Of a stretch of DNA of 64,000 nt, positions 29,201 through 39,548 are shown piece after piece (within the stretch, counting starts at the first letter, position 1; the number at the start of each line of letters is the position of its first letter). A model generated the notes under the pieces. That model was not told where the DNA came from. It searched no databases and saw only the letters and a list, made by a program, of their open reading frames with translations. The stretch lies in NCBI GenBank assembly GCA_964019335.1, contig OZ025750.1, forward strand, positions 1 through 64,000, given 5' to 3'. The position numbers were made by a program, and so were the translations under genes. The stretch comes from Diplonema japonicum. Taxonomy: Eukaryota > Euglenozoa > Diplonemea > Diplonemida > Diplonemidae.

Positions 29201-30303
29201 ACCAGCGACCCCCTCTCCTATGTGATATACCACTCCCGGAGCAGGTCACTGGCGAACGAAAGAAGCACAGTGAAGGGGATGGAGGCGGAGCGGATCCCAA
29301 AACCAACCAACTGTGGAAGACAGCCAAGGACCCACTCATGTCCTACTGCCTGAGACGGGTGATCGCCGGAGGGGTCCCCTACCTTAGCCCGCATGCAGGT
29401 ACGAGTCAAAGGAGCGTCCCCCTGGCACCAGAAGGAGATGGCACCGAGGAAGACGGGGACAGCATAGACCACGTCCCAACGACGGAAGTACCACGCACAC
29501 AAGGGTTCAGGTGTGACCTGTGTGAGTCACCACACCCGGACACGGTAACCTTACTCCGCCATCAGCTTTACGAGTGTGCCTGCGCACGGGACGAGCTGGC
29601 ACAGGACGGTTTGGAACCGCTGCGCGACAGGACGGGATGGCCCCTGTGTCTTGAGCTACACGCAATACTGCCGAGAGGACATGCCTTTGCATACCTGGAA
29701 AAACTGCAACGATACTTGGCCGTGGTGGTTGAGAAGCGGGACGTGGAGCTCGTGCAGAAGGAGGACGTCAACACACAGCCGCTACCGTGGGAACGAAATG
29801 TAGTAGGAAAGAGATGCCCCGTTCCGATAGCAGGCGAGCTCGAGGGAGTGGGTGGGGTCCTGTCCCAGTACCTGAACCCGCTGCTACAATGGTTGTCACA
29901 GCTGCGCTGGGTGGAGAAGGACACCGCCTCGGAGGTGTCGGCGGTGGAGCTAGCCATTGACTTCGAATGGACGACCGGTAAATCATTAGGAGGCCTGCTG
30001 GAAGATAGGGCACGCAGAATCAAGGCCCTAATCGTAAAGATAAACGCAGCGTGCAGGGCACGGAAGAAGCGACGCCCCTTCCCAGCGGATGAGCAGAAAA
30101 GGGTGAAATCCCTCATCGCCATAGGAGGAAAGGCAGCTATAGGCTTCTCCAGGAGGCCCATTTTTGCTACCCAGTCCACGCACGACAAGCTGATGGATTT
30201 GAAGGCCGCCTACAAGCGGGATCGCATCACACGACTCCGCAAGACGCTCGCAGCCACAATCGGGATGAAAGCAATGCTCCAGAAGGGGAGTATTAACAGA
30301 TAG
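26267..30303 (+). pseudogene. LINE-1 ORF2: endonuclease, reverse transcriptase, zinc finger, C-terminal domain
   Basis: In order: linker and EQGVEPHPGPEPGP (degenerate 2A-like, about 26387-26428); endonuclease with AFCIQETALT, VAVMGDFNTDE, STRVDRVLLN and SGSDHRCLSV (26470-27170); reverse transcriptase with LVSLIPKGEGSAPLNHRPIT, QHGFRPKHSTTTALMEL, NGILQGCPLS and YADD at 28687-28698; zinc finger CDLCESPHPDTVTLLRHQLYEC in C-x2-C-x12-H-x5-C form (about 29515); LPRGH; and the conserved domain VELAIDFEWTTGKSLGG ... FPADEQKRVKSLIAIGGKAA ... RRPIFATQSTHDKLMDLKAA to TAG 30301-30303. Frames break at about 27230, 27590, 28420 (single-base loss before CFDLV) and 29090. So this copy is dead, though each domain is well preserved. 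Confidence 0.9.
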
Positions 30304-30368
30304 ACCCCCCCCCTCCCATAGGGCGGCCCTCTAGCGGGGGGCTTGTCCTGTACTTTGAGTTTTTTTTA

Positions 30369-30440
30369 ACGTCGCCCCAGTAGATAGTACAGTGCACAGG
30401 GCGCCACCAACACTGACTTCCTTTGTCTCGTATTTAATGT
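30369..30440 (+). mobile_element. Short LINE-like 3' terminus next to LINE-1
   Basis: gtgcacagggcgccaccaac actgacttcctttgtctcgt attt resembles the terminus at 14815-14850 (cagggcgccgccaacaccgg cctcctttaactcatat). LINE-1 thus appears to have landed in the T-run beside an older terminus. Confidence 0.45.
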
Positions 30441-30536
30441 GTTCTGCCGATGTTGTTCTGTTATTTCAGATGAGCTTTCTCATTTTAAAGAGAGAGAAAG
30501 AAAAAGAGATTTCCTTCCTACCTTCCTTCATTTTCT

Positions 30537-30611
30537 ATCTGCTTTCTTTTTTTTCTTTTTTTCTTTTATAGACAAAAGATAAACAAGCAAATCATCTTTC
30601 ACACATTTCAG
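30537..30611 (+). promoter_or_regulatory. Likely splice acceptors of the Ubl-ankyrin gene
   Basis: Two pyrimidine-rich tracts end in AG close to the gene: ...ttcttttatag (30570-30571) and catctttcacacatttcag (AG 30610-30611). A third candidate, gttctgttatttcag, lies at 30468-30469. Which is used cannot be told. The leader then becomes A-rich up to the ATG at 30794. Confidence 0.45.
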
Positions 30612-30793
30612 CAACCTTCTTGTTCGGCAACAGTGGTTCGTGTCTAAGAAGGCCCACGACGATATCCAGTTCACCACTTCCTGGGGGGCAAAAAGAAAAG
30701 AAAAAAAAGAACAGCGGTGAGAGAAAGCAACAAATAAAAATACCCAAAAAAAAAAAAAGATTTTCCTTTTTTTGGGGAGAAAAAAAAAAGAAA

Positions 30794-31981
30794 ATGCCAA
30801 CACTAACCCTTCAAATGAAGGCACCTTGCGGGACAGTGAGCGTGGAGGTGGAAGGAGGCGACAAGATAGAAACACTAAAGGCGATGACCGCCTCGTCAAC
30901 AGGGTTGGATGTGGAGTACCTCACGCTGGTATTCGAGGGAGAAGAGCTGAAGGAAGGCAACAAAGTGTGCGACTACCCCTTTGCAGAACAGAGCGAGGTG
31001 GTGGTGACACCGAGCAAAAAACAAATCGCCATGGATCTCCTGAAAATGAAGGGATGGACCGACCCGTGGACAGTAGCTCTGATCCGCGACATGAACGACA
31101 GTGTGGACAACATGGAGAGAAGGTGCGTTGACGAAAAGTACTGTTTAATCCTCGCGGTGATGTGCGAGGGTGGAATGTGCGATGACAAGGAAGCAATGGG
31201 TGAGGTTCTGTACCACACAGCCGACTGGAACCTCCCCGAATGCCTGGAGCTGCTGCTGTCACGCGTTTCTACTGACGCTAGCACAACATACGCCCTCTTC
31301 GGTGCTGTCCTCGGCAGCCACATAGACTGCATGCGCGTACTTCTAGAACACAAGGCAGACGTGAATAATAAATGCTTCGGAACATGCGCCCCACTGCACT
31401 ATGCTGCGAAGGACGGGAAAGACGAGTGCATGCGGCTTTTGTTCGATCACAACGCGGACCCAAATGTCCGTGACAGGAACAGGCAGACACCGCTGCACTG
31501 TGCGGTGTTGAAGCCTCATGAAGAATGCGTCAAGATCCTTCTTGAGCATAATGCGGAATCTGATGCAAAGGATCTTGACGGGAACACACCGCTTCATCTA
31601 GCGATCGACGCGCTGGATGGGGATTCGCAGCTAACGCATCTGAGCGCCTTGCTCGGGTACCACGCCGACCCTAATTTACGGGACAACCAGGGGAGGACAG
31701 CTTTGCATCTTGCAGCGTTGAAGGGTCACGAGGAATGCGCCCGGCTTCTCCTTGACCACCGTGCGGAGCTCAACGCGAGGGATCTTGACGGCAACACACC
31801 ACTGCACCTCGCAACAGACAGGGAACAACAGCTGCGTCTCGCACGGGCGCTGATCGATTACCGCGCGGACCCCAATCTGCGGAACAACAAAGGAGACACG
31901 CCACTGCACCTTGCAACGTCGCGTAATAATGAAGCTCTGATGGGGCTTCTCACCCAGTGTTCGCGAGAGCCCGGGTTGTGA
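30794..31981 (+). CDS. Ubiquitin-like + ankyrin-repeat protein
   Basis: A 395-residue protein. Residues 1-75 form a ubiquitin-like domain (LTLQMKAPCGTVSVEVEGGD, KIETLKAMTA, LTLVFEGEELKEGNKVCDYP, SEVVVTPS). A helical linker of about 90 residues contains ILAVMCEGGMCDDKEAMGE. From about 165 on there are seven ankyrin repeats with the classic cores: APLHYAAKDGKDECMRLLFD, TPLHCAVLKPHEECVKILLE, TPLHLAIDA, TALHLAALKGHEECARLLLD, TPLHLATDR, TPLHLATSR. No signal peptide, so presumably cytosolic or nuclear. The ATG follows an A-rich leader; open codons upstream are homopolymer-derived. A broken paralogue (42542) shares the Ubl domain almost letter for letter, and 43416 is a diverged short relative. Function unknown; ankyrins bind proteins. 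Confidence 0.93.
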   Translation: MPTLTLQMKAPCGTVSVEVEGGDKIETLKAMTASSTGLDVEYLTLVFEGEELKEGNKVCDYPFAEQSEVVVTPSKKQIAMDLLKMKGWTDPWTVALIRDMNDSVDNMERRCVDEKYCLILAVMCEGGMCDDKEAMGEVLYHTADWNLPECLELLLSRVSTDASTTYALFGAVLGSHIDCMRVLLEHKADVNNKCFGTCAPLHYAAKDGKDECMRLLFDHNADPNVRDRNRQTPLHCAVLKPHEECVKILLEHNAESDAKDLDGNTPLHLAIDALDGDSQLTHLSALLGYHADPNLRDNQGRTALHLAALKGHEECARLLLDHRAELNARDLDGNTPLHLATDREQQLRLARALIDYRADPNLRNNKGDTPLHLATSRNNEALMGLLTQCSREPGL

Positions 31982-32177
31982 GCAGGGTAGGGCATTAGGA
32001 CATCGGCGAGGACGAAGAAGCCAACTACCTGAGTCAGGCCTCGAATTAGTCAGGACGGAGCTGCAGGGCGGTTTCTTTTTCAAGAAACCTTTTTCGATCT
32101 ACCCCCCCCCCCGCCCGGTGCAAACAAAAGTTGGGCTCAGTGGGTATATTAGAAAACGGGGGTCAAAAAAAAAAGGG
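31982..32177. other. 3' flank of the Ubl-ankyrin gene
   Basis: A C-run near 32100 and an A-run near 32167; no gene seen. Confidence 0.4.
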
Positions 32178-32822
32178 GGAAACACCGTTCACGGTAAGCA
32201 AATAACTTTTTTCCACCGTTTCCTTAAACCTAAAATCTTTTTTACACCACCAAGTACAGTAACCACAACTTTTTTTCCACCGTTACTGTAACCACCAAGT
32301 TTTTCCCTTATGCAACTACAAACTTTTTTTCCACCATCCACGGTAACCTGTATCATTTTTATGCCTGATTAGGGTTTACTGAACCCTACCAGTTGAGAAA
32401 TGGGGGTTCCTGCAGGTTGCAGCATTATGCCCAACCTTTCTGCAGTTGCTGCACATATTCTTCTCCTCCCCCTCACTCCACTTCCTCTTCGCCGGCCTGC
32501 CTATTTGTGACTTTGTAACGATTGGTGGCCTGAGGCCTTCACGTTTTCACAGGCAGAAGGGGGGCGGGGGGGGGGAGAAGTACATCAGACGCCATGCAGA
32601 GACCTGGTACTCTGTAACTAGGTCTGACGTGTCTTTTGAAACCTTGCGGGCCACAGCGCAGATGTGGACACAAGGTATACCCAAATACCGAAAATGCAAA
32701 AAAAATCCAAAATTTTATGATCACCGTACTTAGTGGAAAAAAAATTACCGTGAATAGAGGTAAAAATTCTGCTTACAGTACTTGGTGGAAAAAGTTATTT
32801 GCTTACCGTGGACGGTGTTTTT
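32178..32822. mobile_element. MULE-like DNA transposon remnant
   Basis: The left end (gaaacaccgttcacggtaag caaataactttt) and right end (aagttatttgcttaccgtgg acggtgttttt) are inverted repeats of about 40 bp. Subterminal copies of ccaccaagtacagtaac / gtacttggtgg follow on both sides. The minus strand encodes the end of a Mutator-like transposase. Most of the transposase is deleted. Flanking direct repeats are obscured by A-runs (tcaaaaaaa on both sides). Confidence 0.75.
32376..32560 (-). pseudogene. MULE transposase C-terminus with zinc knuckle
   Basis: The minus strand reads KSQIGRPAKRKWSEGEEKNM then CSNCRKVGHNAATCRNPHFS and stops at 32378-32376. CSNCRKVGHNAATC is a C-x2-C-x4-H-x4-C zinc knuckle, and a GRPxKRK stretch just before it is the usual arrangement at the end of Mutator-like transposases. 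The frame was found by hand translation. Confidence 0.75.
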
Positions 32823-33114
32823 CTCAAAAAAAGAAATGCCTGTACATTTAAGATCCATGGCCTATTCTGGAGGTCTTTTAGCAAAGTAGCACGTGTACCT
32901 GCTTGCCTCCTGGGTGGCGCCTAAGTGCTGCCTTCAGCTTTCTCATTCTGAGGCGATGCAATTTGTGGACTTGCCAACGAATAAAATTTGTCCAGGAGGG
33001 CCCAAAGGGGGTACATTAAGTGGGAGGGCGTTTGAAAAAAGAGGAGTGGGGCAAAAGGTGCTTTCTTTACAGTGAGCACCATGCACACTGAGGTTTTATC
33101 GACTTTCTTTTCAT
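32823..33114. other. Spacer between MULE remnant and LINE-2b
   Basis: No supported gene; the frame at 32893-33075 (60 codons) has no recognisable domain. Confidence 0.4.
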
Positions 33115-36100
33115 CATTCTTTCATTCACTGACCTCCTAACTTCTTCGGCCACGCCAATCCCCTTCGCCCCTTTCACTTGCGACTGGCTCGGCTCTCCAT
33201 CCAGGAACAACCTCCTGATCTACTCCTTAACAGTGATCCACCTTCCACGGGCACATTTCCTCATTTTGAAGAGGTCGAGACGATCTATCGCACGCGAAGC
33301 GAGAAAACGGCTCATGACCCACGGTGACATCCATCCGAATCCTGGACCCGAAGAGGAGAACAAGAAGGAGCTCACTCTTATCTCGGTGAACGTCACGAAC
33401 CTCCCGAACCATCTGAATAGGATCAAACTACAATCATTTGACCTGATCTGCCTCCAGGAGACAGCCCTAACGCAAGCTGGTCAGCGAGTGGATGGTGAAC
33501 GAAGAAACAAAACGTGACGCTTTCCTGAAAGAACACCGTCTCTTCTGGGGACCCCCGCAACAGGGAAAGATATCCAAGGATGCAGAGTCCCCCTCGGTCG
33601 CCCAAAGAGGAGGAGTGGGAATTATAGTGAACAAGCGGCTGACTGCGAAGAAGGAGACTTCTCTTTTCGAAGACCACGGCACCAACACACGCAGAGTTCA
33701 CGTAAGAGTCGCATTGGGGAAACGGGATTGGTTACACGTCATCACCCTCTACTGCCAGGTTAACGACGGCAGTAGTCACGCCAAAAGAAACAGGGAAGCA
33801 CTGATAGATGACACACTACGGAAAACTACGCAACTGGGCGACGTTCCGGTCATCGTAACGGGAGATTTTAATACTACCATTCAGGACTCCCCGGTGCTTT
33901 CACACGCCCTTGCACAGCATTGGACGGACGCCTCGGACAAGGTCTCACGCCTACGTGGTACACAGACCCCTCCCTCCTTCGTCACGGCAACGGCGAAATC
34001 CAGGCCAGACTACATCCTGATGAACGCAACGGCGTCAATGGCTCTGAGACTGCCAGACCATCGACATTGGTGTCCCCTCCCACCACGCACTTAAAATCTC
34101 GATTGATATCCCAAAATTCCACGAGCCCTCGATCCAATACCATCTGCCCAGGATGATCGTCCCCCTCCAGGACTCCCGAGACCGTACACCGCACAGTGAT
34201 ATTCTCCCAACATTGAGGGCCCTGAAGGACACCGGGGATCTAGACGCCGCTTTCTTAGCGCTCTCTACAGCTTGTGAAAAGCATCTCTTGAGGGGAACAG
34301 CACAATTGGGAAACTCGATATTCTCAGGCAGAGGCGAAGTAAACTCACCCAGCTTGCGAAGGACCGCAGCCCCATCCACGGAGAACAGTTTTGGAGCTGT
34401 ATCCAAGAAATACTTAACCCTCGAGAAAATCCGACAAAGCGCATCCGCCATTTTACTGAGAGTTCAGCTGTTGAAAGACCCAGCCTTGCCCTATGACCTA
34501 CGTAAAGGGTGGGACAAGATGAAGGCGAAAGCTATCAATGTCTTAAAGGTTCACCCTGAGACTTTTTCCGACGGCAACATCTCCAAGGAGGCAGACCTTG
34601 TGAGAAGGAAGGTGACAGCATTACAACGGGACATGGACATTGCCTCGAAGATCCAGCGCAGTGTGAAAGCACGGAGGGAGCTAAATTCAGGCTTCTCGGT
34701 GAATCGGAGCGCGATCATGCAGTTCGTAGCAGATAGGCCCGAGAGAGAGCTGGTAGCAGCAAAAACCAACGGTGCCATCTCGACCTCAATTGAAGAGATC
34801 GACCTAGCTTTCAGGTCGGCGTGGCGCCACATCTTTCGCAAATACGAAGAACGCCCCGAACCGCGCTACGACTCTTTTGAAGAGGCGTTTGGGACGCAGA
34901 TCTCCCACCACCCGATGGTAGACCTCTCACTCACTCTGGACGATCTACGGGTAGTCCTGAAAAAGAAGGAGAAGCAGGAGTACGCAGGGATCGACGGTTG
35001 GAGGCTGTGTGAACTCGCACATTTACCGGACGCTCTGCTGGAGGGTTTCGTCTTTCTGTACGAATGGATAGAGGAAGGGGGACGATGGCCCAAGGCAGTC
35101 CTCACGGCGCTTGTAACTATGATCCCGAAAGGTGAGTCCGAAGAACCGCTGGAACACCGCCCAATCACGGTATCGAGAGCGTTCTACCTACTCTGGGCAG
35201 GCGCTAGACTACCCGCGATCCTCGAGTGGCAAGAGGCGTGGATCACCCCTCTCCAGTTCGGTTTCAGGCCGAAACACAGCACGGACGACCTCCTCGCCCG
35301 AGTCTGCACTAGTGTAGAGACGGCGAAAGTATCAGGTAAGCACCTCTATGGCCTCTCGGTTGACTTCAAAAAGGGCTTCGACTCGATCCCCCATGCGCTT
35401 ACGTTCGATTTAGTGGAGCGTTTAGGCCTCAGCCAACTTATCCTGAGACCGATAAAATCCATCTACTCGGACCTAATCCGTCGGTTACGTTTCCCCATGG
35501 GGGTGGGCGCACCGTTCAGAACCACGAATGGGATTCTCCAGGGTTGTCCAATATCACCGGTCTTCATCAACGCGATCCTCGCTATATTCACCAAGAAATG
35601 CACGGCGAACCCTAGAAACGCCCATCCTGTGTCGTATGCAGACGACCTAAACTTCACGTCAGCTACTTCGGAGGCCGCGGTGCAACGCTCCGTTAACCTG
35701 CTTGGCACCCTCTGCAAGCTCACAGGGATGGCTATCCACCCGAAGAAAACTAAGTCGTTTGGAACGAAACCCAAGTACTGCGGCAACGTACAGCTACACG
35801 GGGAGACCTTCGACACGTCCTGCAAACTGCAGATCCTGGGGGTACTGGTCTACTTCCAGCCTTGTAGAAGAGAGAACACGAGAGCCCGCAAGGCACTTGC
35901 GGAAATTGAGCGCCTCGCAGCAACGAGACTTTACCACAACCGCAAGGTACAGATCATCGCAGAGAACATCCTACCGTCCGCCTTCTACGGCGTCCTATTC
36001 GACCCAATCCCAGACTCTTGGCTGGTGAAATTGAAGAAGCAGATCGTCATGCATCTGGGGCGCACGCAACCCGATGCGCTCCGCCAGTGCGCTGCTAGGG

Positions 36101-37475
36101 ATTGCCTACAAAGGACACACCCTAGACCCTTACTCTTCGGTGGTCTATAAAGCCATTTCGCCCCTAGGTCGCCTGTGCACACGACAGTCGAACAAGTCCC
36201 TATTCGAGTCGGGCTGGGAAACTTACAAGTACGCAAAGGAGCGAGATGGAACGCCGTCGCTTTCGAAGGGGCCATTTGGTAATGCGGAAATATGGCTACG
36301 GGACATCGGGACGAGATGGAAGGACTTTATTAAAGAGTTGCCACGGGGCATGCCACACCTGAAACACGAGGTCAGAGCGCGGTTGAAAGAAAAACTGCGG
36401 GGCGAGCTCGCCGAAGAGCGGGACACTTTCAAAGGAATCGAGACAGGAGTGGACGAGATGAAGACGAACGTCCTACACAACGAGGTGGCGATCACCAACC
36501 CGCAGAAAGCGAGGAGAATCCTTTGTGCCGTTACTGGCGCCATCCTTCCACTGCACCCTAGAGCCTACGGCGACATGGATGGCACGCGAACGAAATGCCT
36601 TGGGTGTGACGCACCCTTCGACATTAGAGGCGGGACCAGCAACCTCCTGCTGCACTACAATTTGGCACTGCCCGGCACACGCCGGTTTTAGAACGGCCAA
36701 CGCCGACCGCGAATGGCTAGTGCAAGAACACACTAACTGGCCAACCTGCACCCGCGTACACGGCATCATTACCTCGGACTTGGACATCAGCCTATTGAGA
36801 GTCAAGGAGCTCCACCTGATGCTAGCAGAAGTGGCAGGCAAGCTCGAGAACCTGCACGCCGACAAGCAGGTCAGGTACACGAACCAGCATTTCTGGAATA
36901 GACCATTCCGACCGGGGAACCTCTTAACCCCGAAGCCTCTCCCCTGGTACCACGAACATGGGCTGCAGAAGAAATACTTCCCAGGCCTAATCCCATTTGT
37001 CCTCAACTGGCTGAACGCCCTAAAATGGGGCGAGGAAGGCGGGCAAGTTTCGAAGGCGGAACTAGCAGTCGACCTCATAGCAACGGAAAGGCTCCACATG
37101 GGTGGGGAAGACATAGCGTGCTGGGCGAGAAAGCTCGGCAGGATTCTCAGCGTCTTAGAAAGGATCCATCTAAAAGGGACGGGGAATCATCTGATTCCGG
37201 CAGAAACTATGAAGTCAGTACACTCACTACGCACCCTAGGGCTCCACAGCCATGCCGTCACTGGCTACTCCACTCGTCCGATCTTCGCATCCCCGAAGGT
37301 CACCCACTCGATCCTAGAGGAACAAATGCGCACGCATTGCATCCTCAACAACTCGCTAGTTGGTTTCACGCCCAAGCTGCTGATGAGATACTACGACGGG
37401 CCTAAGGCACTACCACGACAGAAGGGATCAAACACTAGATGAATTGATTGTCGTTAGGCGATCCTGTCACATACT
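33115..37475 (+). mobile_element. LINE-2 copy b (5'-truncated, ORF2 nearly complete)
   Basis: Sequence parallel to LINE-2a starts at about 33124 (cactgacctcctaacttctt cggccac = 16725), just before ORF2; ORF1 is lacking. The element ends after gatcctgtcacatactgcag gttcccttcaaagac, which is also found at 17882-17917 and as a tail at 43877. Total about 4.35 kb. Confidence 0.85.
33185..37442 (+). pseudogene. LINE-2 ORF2: 2A-like motif, endonuclease, reverse transcriptase, C-terminal domain
   Basis: In order: HGDIHPNPGP (DIHPNPGP at 33326-33349), endonuclease boxes DLICLQETALTQ, VIVTGDFNTTIQDS, KSRPDYILMN (33400-34040), a linker of about 250 residues, reverse transcriptase with LVTMIPKGESEEPLEHRPIT, QFGFRPKHSTDDLLARV, LSVDFKKGFDSIPHAL, NGILQGCPISPVFINAIL and YADD (35635-35646), a zinc-finger-like CLGCDAPF...LLLH, and the conserved C-terminal domain (VSKAELAVDLIATERLHMGG, IPAETMKSVHSLRTLGL, RPIFASPKVTHS) to TGA 37440-37442. 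No ATG is present at the frame start. Frame shifts at about 33500, 34060, 36090 and 36650 inactivate it. Confidence 0.9.
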
Positions 37476-37625
37476 GCAGGTTCCCTTCAAAGACATCTTC
37501 TTTTAGGGGGGAGGGCGGGGTACACTTACTTTTATTTTCCTGTATTGCTTTCATTTTCTTTGTCTCTTGTTTGTTCTCTGATTGAACTTGTAACACAGTC
37601 GGGTGGGGGGGAGTGTGCTACGAGT

Positions 37626-39517
37626 ATGCTGAAGACGACAACATGTCTGCTCTGTGCAGCGATGCTGCTGCACGGCAGCACAGCAGTGCAGGTCGACGCT
37701 GTCTACAGGGAAGCACCAGACTTTGCAAACCACCAGCACAGCTGCTTCAACGATGCCTCATGATGCAAGTGCACAGCTGACATGGATGATGACAGGGCTG
37801 AAGAGAACCGACGGGGATACTCTTGAGTCCTTGATGGTTATCAAGCGACCGACGAGAAGCGTGAGGAAGGAATTCGCCCTACAGGGGGGACAGCGTCGTG
37901 CCCTGCCGACATGCTTCTTAACGGCATGCACCGAACGAGTTGTGACCCCCTTGACTGTGTGGACCAGTTCGAATGCTGTCAGTTCGTTCCCTCAGTCGGG
38001 ACCTTCGTCATGGACACGCCTGTCAACTTTTCTTGGGAAGCATGCATGGACACCTGGAACAATTGGTGTGATGCAGACGCGGACCACCTCGTGGCGGGTT
38101 GGTCATTGGCGCACGCCCACGGCTGTGCCCACGGCGGCGCCGCCCACTGCTGAGCCGACGGCAGAGCCAACATCCGCTCCACCTACGGCAGGGCCCACAG
38201 CAGCACCGCCCACTGCTGAGCCAACTGCAGAGCCCACATCCGCTCCTCCAACTGCAGCCCTTCCCACAACAGCACCGCGTACAAGCGCTCCCCCTACAGC
38301 AGCCAACTGCAGGCCTCGTACCTTTGCACCGCTGACAACAACTGTGGATTTGACATCTTTCACCAACGTTGCCTCAATTGGGTGTGACTTCCTGTCTAAG
38401 TGCTCTGGATTGCAAACCGTGGATTTGACATCCTTCACCAACGTTACCACCATTGACGATAGCTTCATGTTTGAATGCTGTAAATTGCAAACCGTGGATT
38501 TGACATCCTTCACCAACGTTACCACCATTGGCCATGGCTTCCTGTCTGAATGCTCTGGATTACAAACCGTGGATTTGACAGCCTTCACCAACGTCACCAC
38601 CATTGGCAGTTGGTTCTTGTCTGAATGCTCTGGATTGAAAACCATGGACTTGACATCCTTCACCAACGTTGCCTCAATTGGCCGTTCCTGTCTTCGTGCC
38701 CGAGATTGCAAACCGTGGATTTGACAGCCTTCACCACTATTGGCAATAGCTTCCTGTCTTCATGCTCTGGATTGCAAACCGTGGATTTGACATCCTTCAC
38801 CAACGTCACCATTGGCAATGGCTTCTTGTCTCTGGATTGCAAACCGTGGACTTGACAGTCTTCACCAACGTTACCACCATTGGCTATTGCTTCCTGTATT
38901 CGTGCTCTGGATTGCAATCCGTGGATTTGACACCCTTCACCAACGTCACCACCATTGGCCATTGCTTCCTGACTTCGTGCTCTGGATTACAAACCGTGGA
39001 TTTGACATCCTTCACCAACGTCTCCACCCATTGGCAATGGCTTCTTCTCTGAATGCTTTTCTCCTTGGAGATGAGAACATATATTATAGTGCGACATGAT
39101 CAGACTGGAACGGCCGCCCCGGGGCATCCTCTGCTCAACCCGGCGGACGTGGGAGGCCCTTCTTCGGAAGGTGCCAGTCGCTTGATCAGTGTCGTCGAAT
39201 GCGCGCTATATTTTATATTTTATAAATACAGATAACAATCGATTGAAAGAAGAAGAACGTTTACCAATGGCTTCTTCTCTGAATGCTCTGAATTGCAAAC
39301 CGTGGATTTGACATTGGTTGGCAATGGCTTCCTGTATTCGTGCTCTGGATTGCAAACCTTGGATTTGACATCCTTCACCAACGTTACCTCAATTGGTGAT
39401 AACTTCCTGTCTTCGTGCCCGAGATTGCAGAACATCACGGCTTCGTCACTTCCCGAAAACCACATCCTGGGGAGCTTCTTAACAATAAATAAAAAAAAAA
39501 AAAGAAAAACAAAGTAA
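37626..39517 (+). pseudogene. Broken secreted Cys-rich / Thr-Pro stalk / LRR surface protein
   Basis: One frame from ATG 37626 has a signal peptide (MLKTTTCLLCAAMLLHGSTA) and a Cys-rich domain (SCDPLDCVDQFECCQFVPS, WEACMDTWNNWC) but contains two TGA codons (37758-37760, about 37825). A frame shift near 38090 leads to a mucin-like stalk of repeats (PTAEPTAEPTSAPPTAGPTA) and 25-residue LRR units from 38341. More small deletions break the LRR part near 38680 and 38830. A SINE-like element splits it (39058-39264), and the frame resumes to TAA about 39515. As built, it would have been an extracellular LRR protein on a stalk, unlike the cytosolic Ubl-LRR genes, yet with the same 75-nt repeats. Confidence 0.8.
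39058..39264 (+). mobile_element. SINE-like element, copy 4 (full length, 207 bp)
   Basis: Flanked by a perfect 23-bp duplication (caatggcttcttctctgaat gct at 39035-39057 and 39265-39287), which fixes the ends: tttctccttggagatgagaa at the start and gaagaagaacgtttac at the end. It carries no A-tail and no recognisable pol III boxes; the latter half is AT-rich (tattttatattttataaata). It splits an LRR reading frame. Confidence 0.93.
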
Positions 39518-39548
39518 AACCATGAGGATTTTTTTTTTTTTTTTTTGT

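Larger units (their letters stand above)
23675..30368 (+). mobile_element. LINE-1 copy a, near full-length non-LTR retrotransposon
   Basis: About 6.7 kb: SL-like start, leader with tandem repeats, ORF1 (24047-26266), one TGA, ORF2 with endonuclease, reverse transcriptase, zinc finger and C-terminal domain (to 30303), and a 3' end ctagcggggggcttgtcctg tactttgag plus T8. At least four frame shifts or stops break ORF2. Fragments at 39549-40396 and 56320-57218 end at the same tactttgag/cactttgag-T(n) terminus, which defines the 3' end. Confidence 0.88.

Noticed and set aside
37758-37830. TGA recoded as an amino acid
   Set aside because: Intact genes here end in TGA, and the same gene has frame shifts and a SINE insertion, so decay is the simpler reading.
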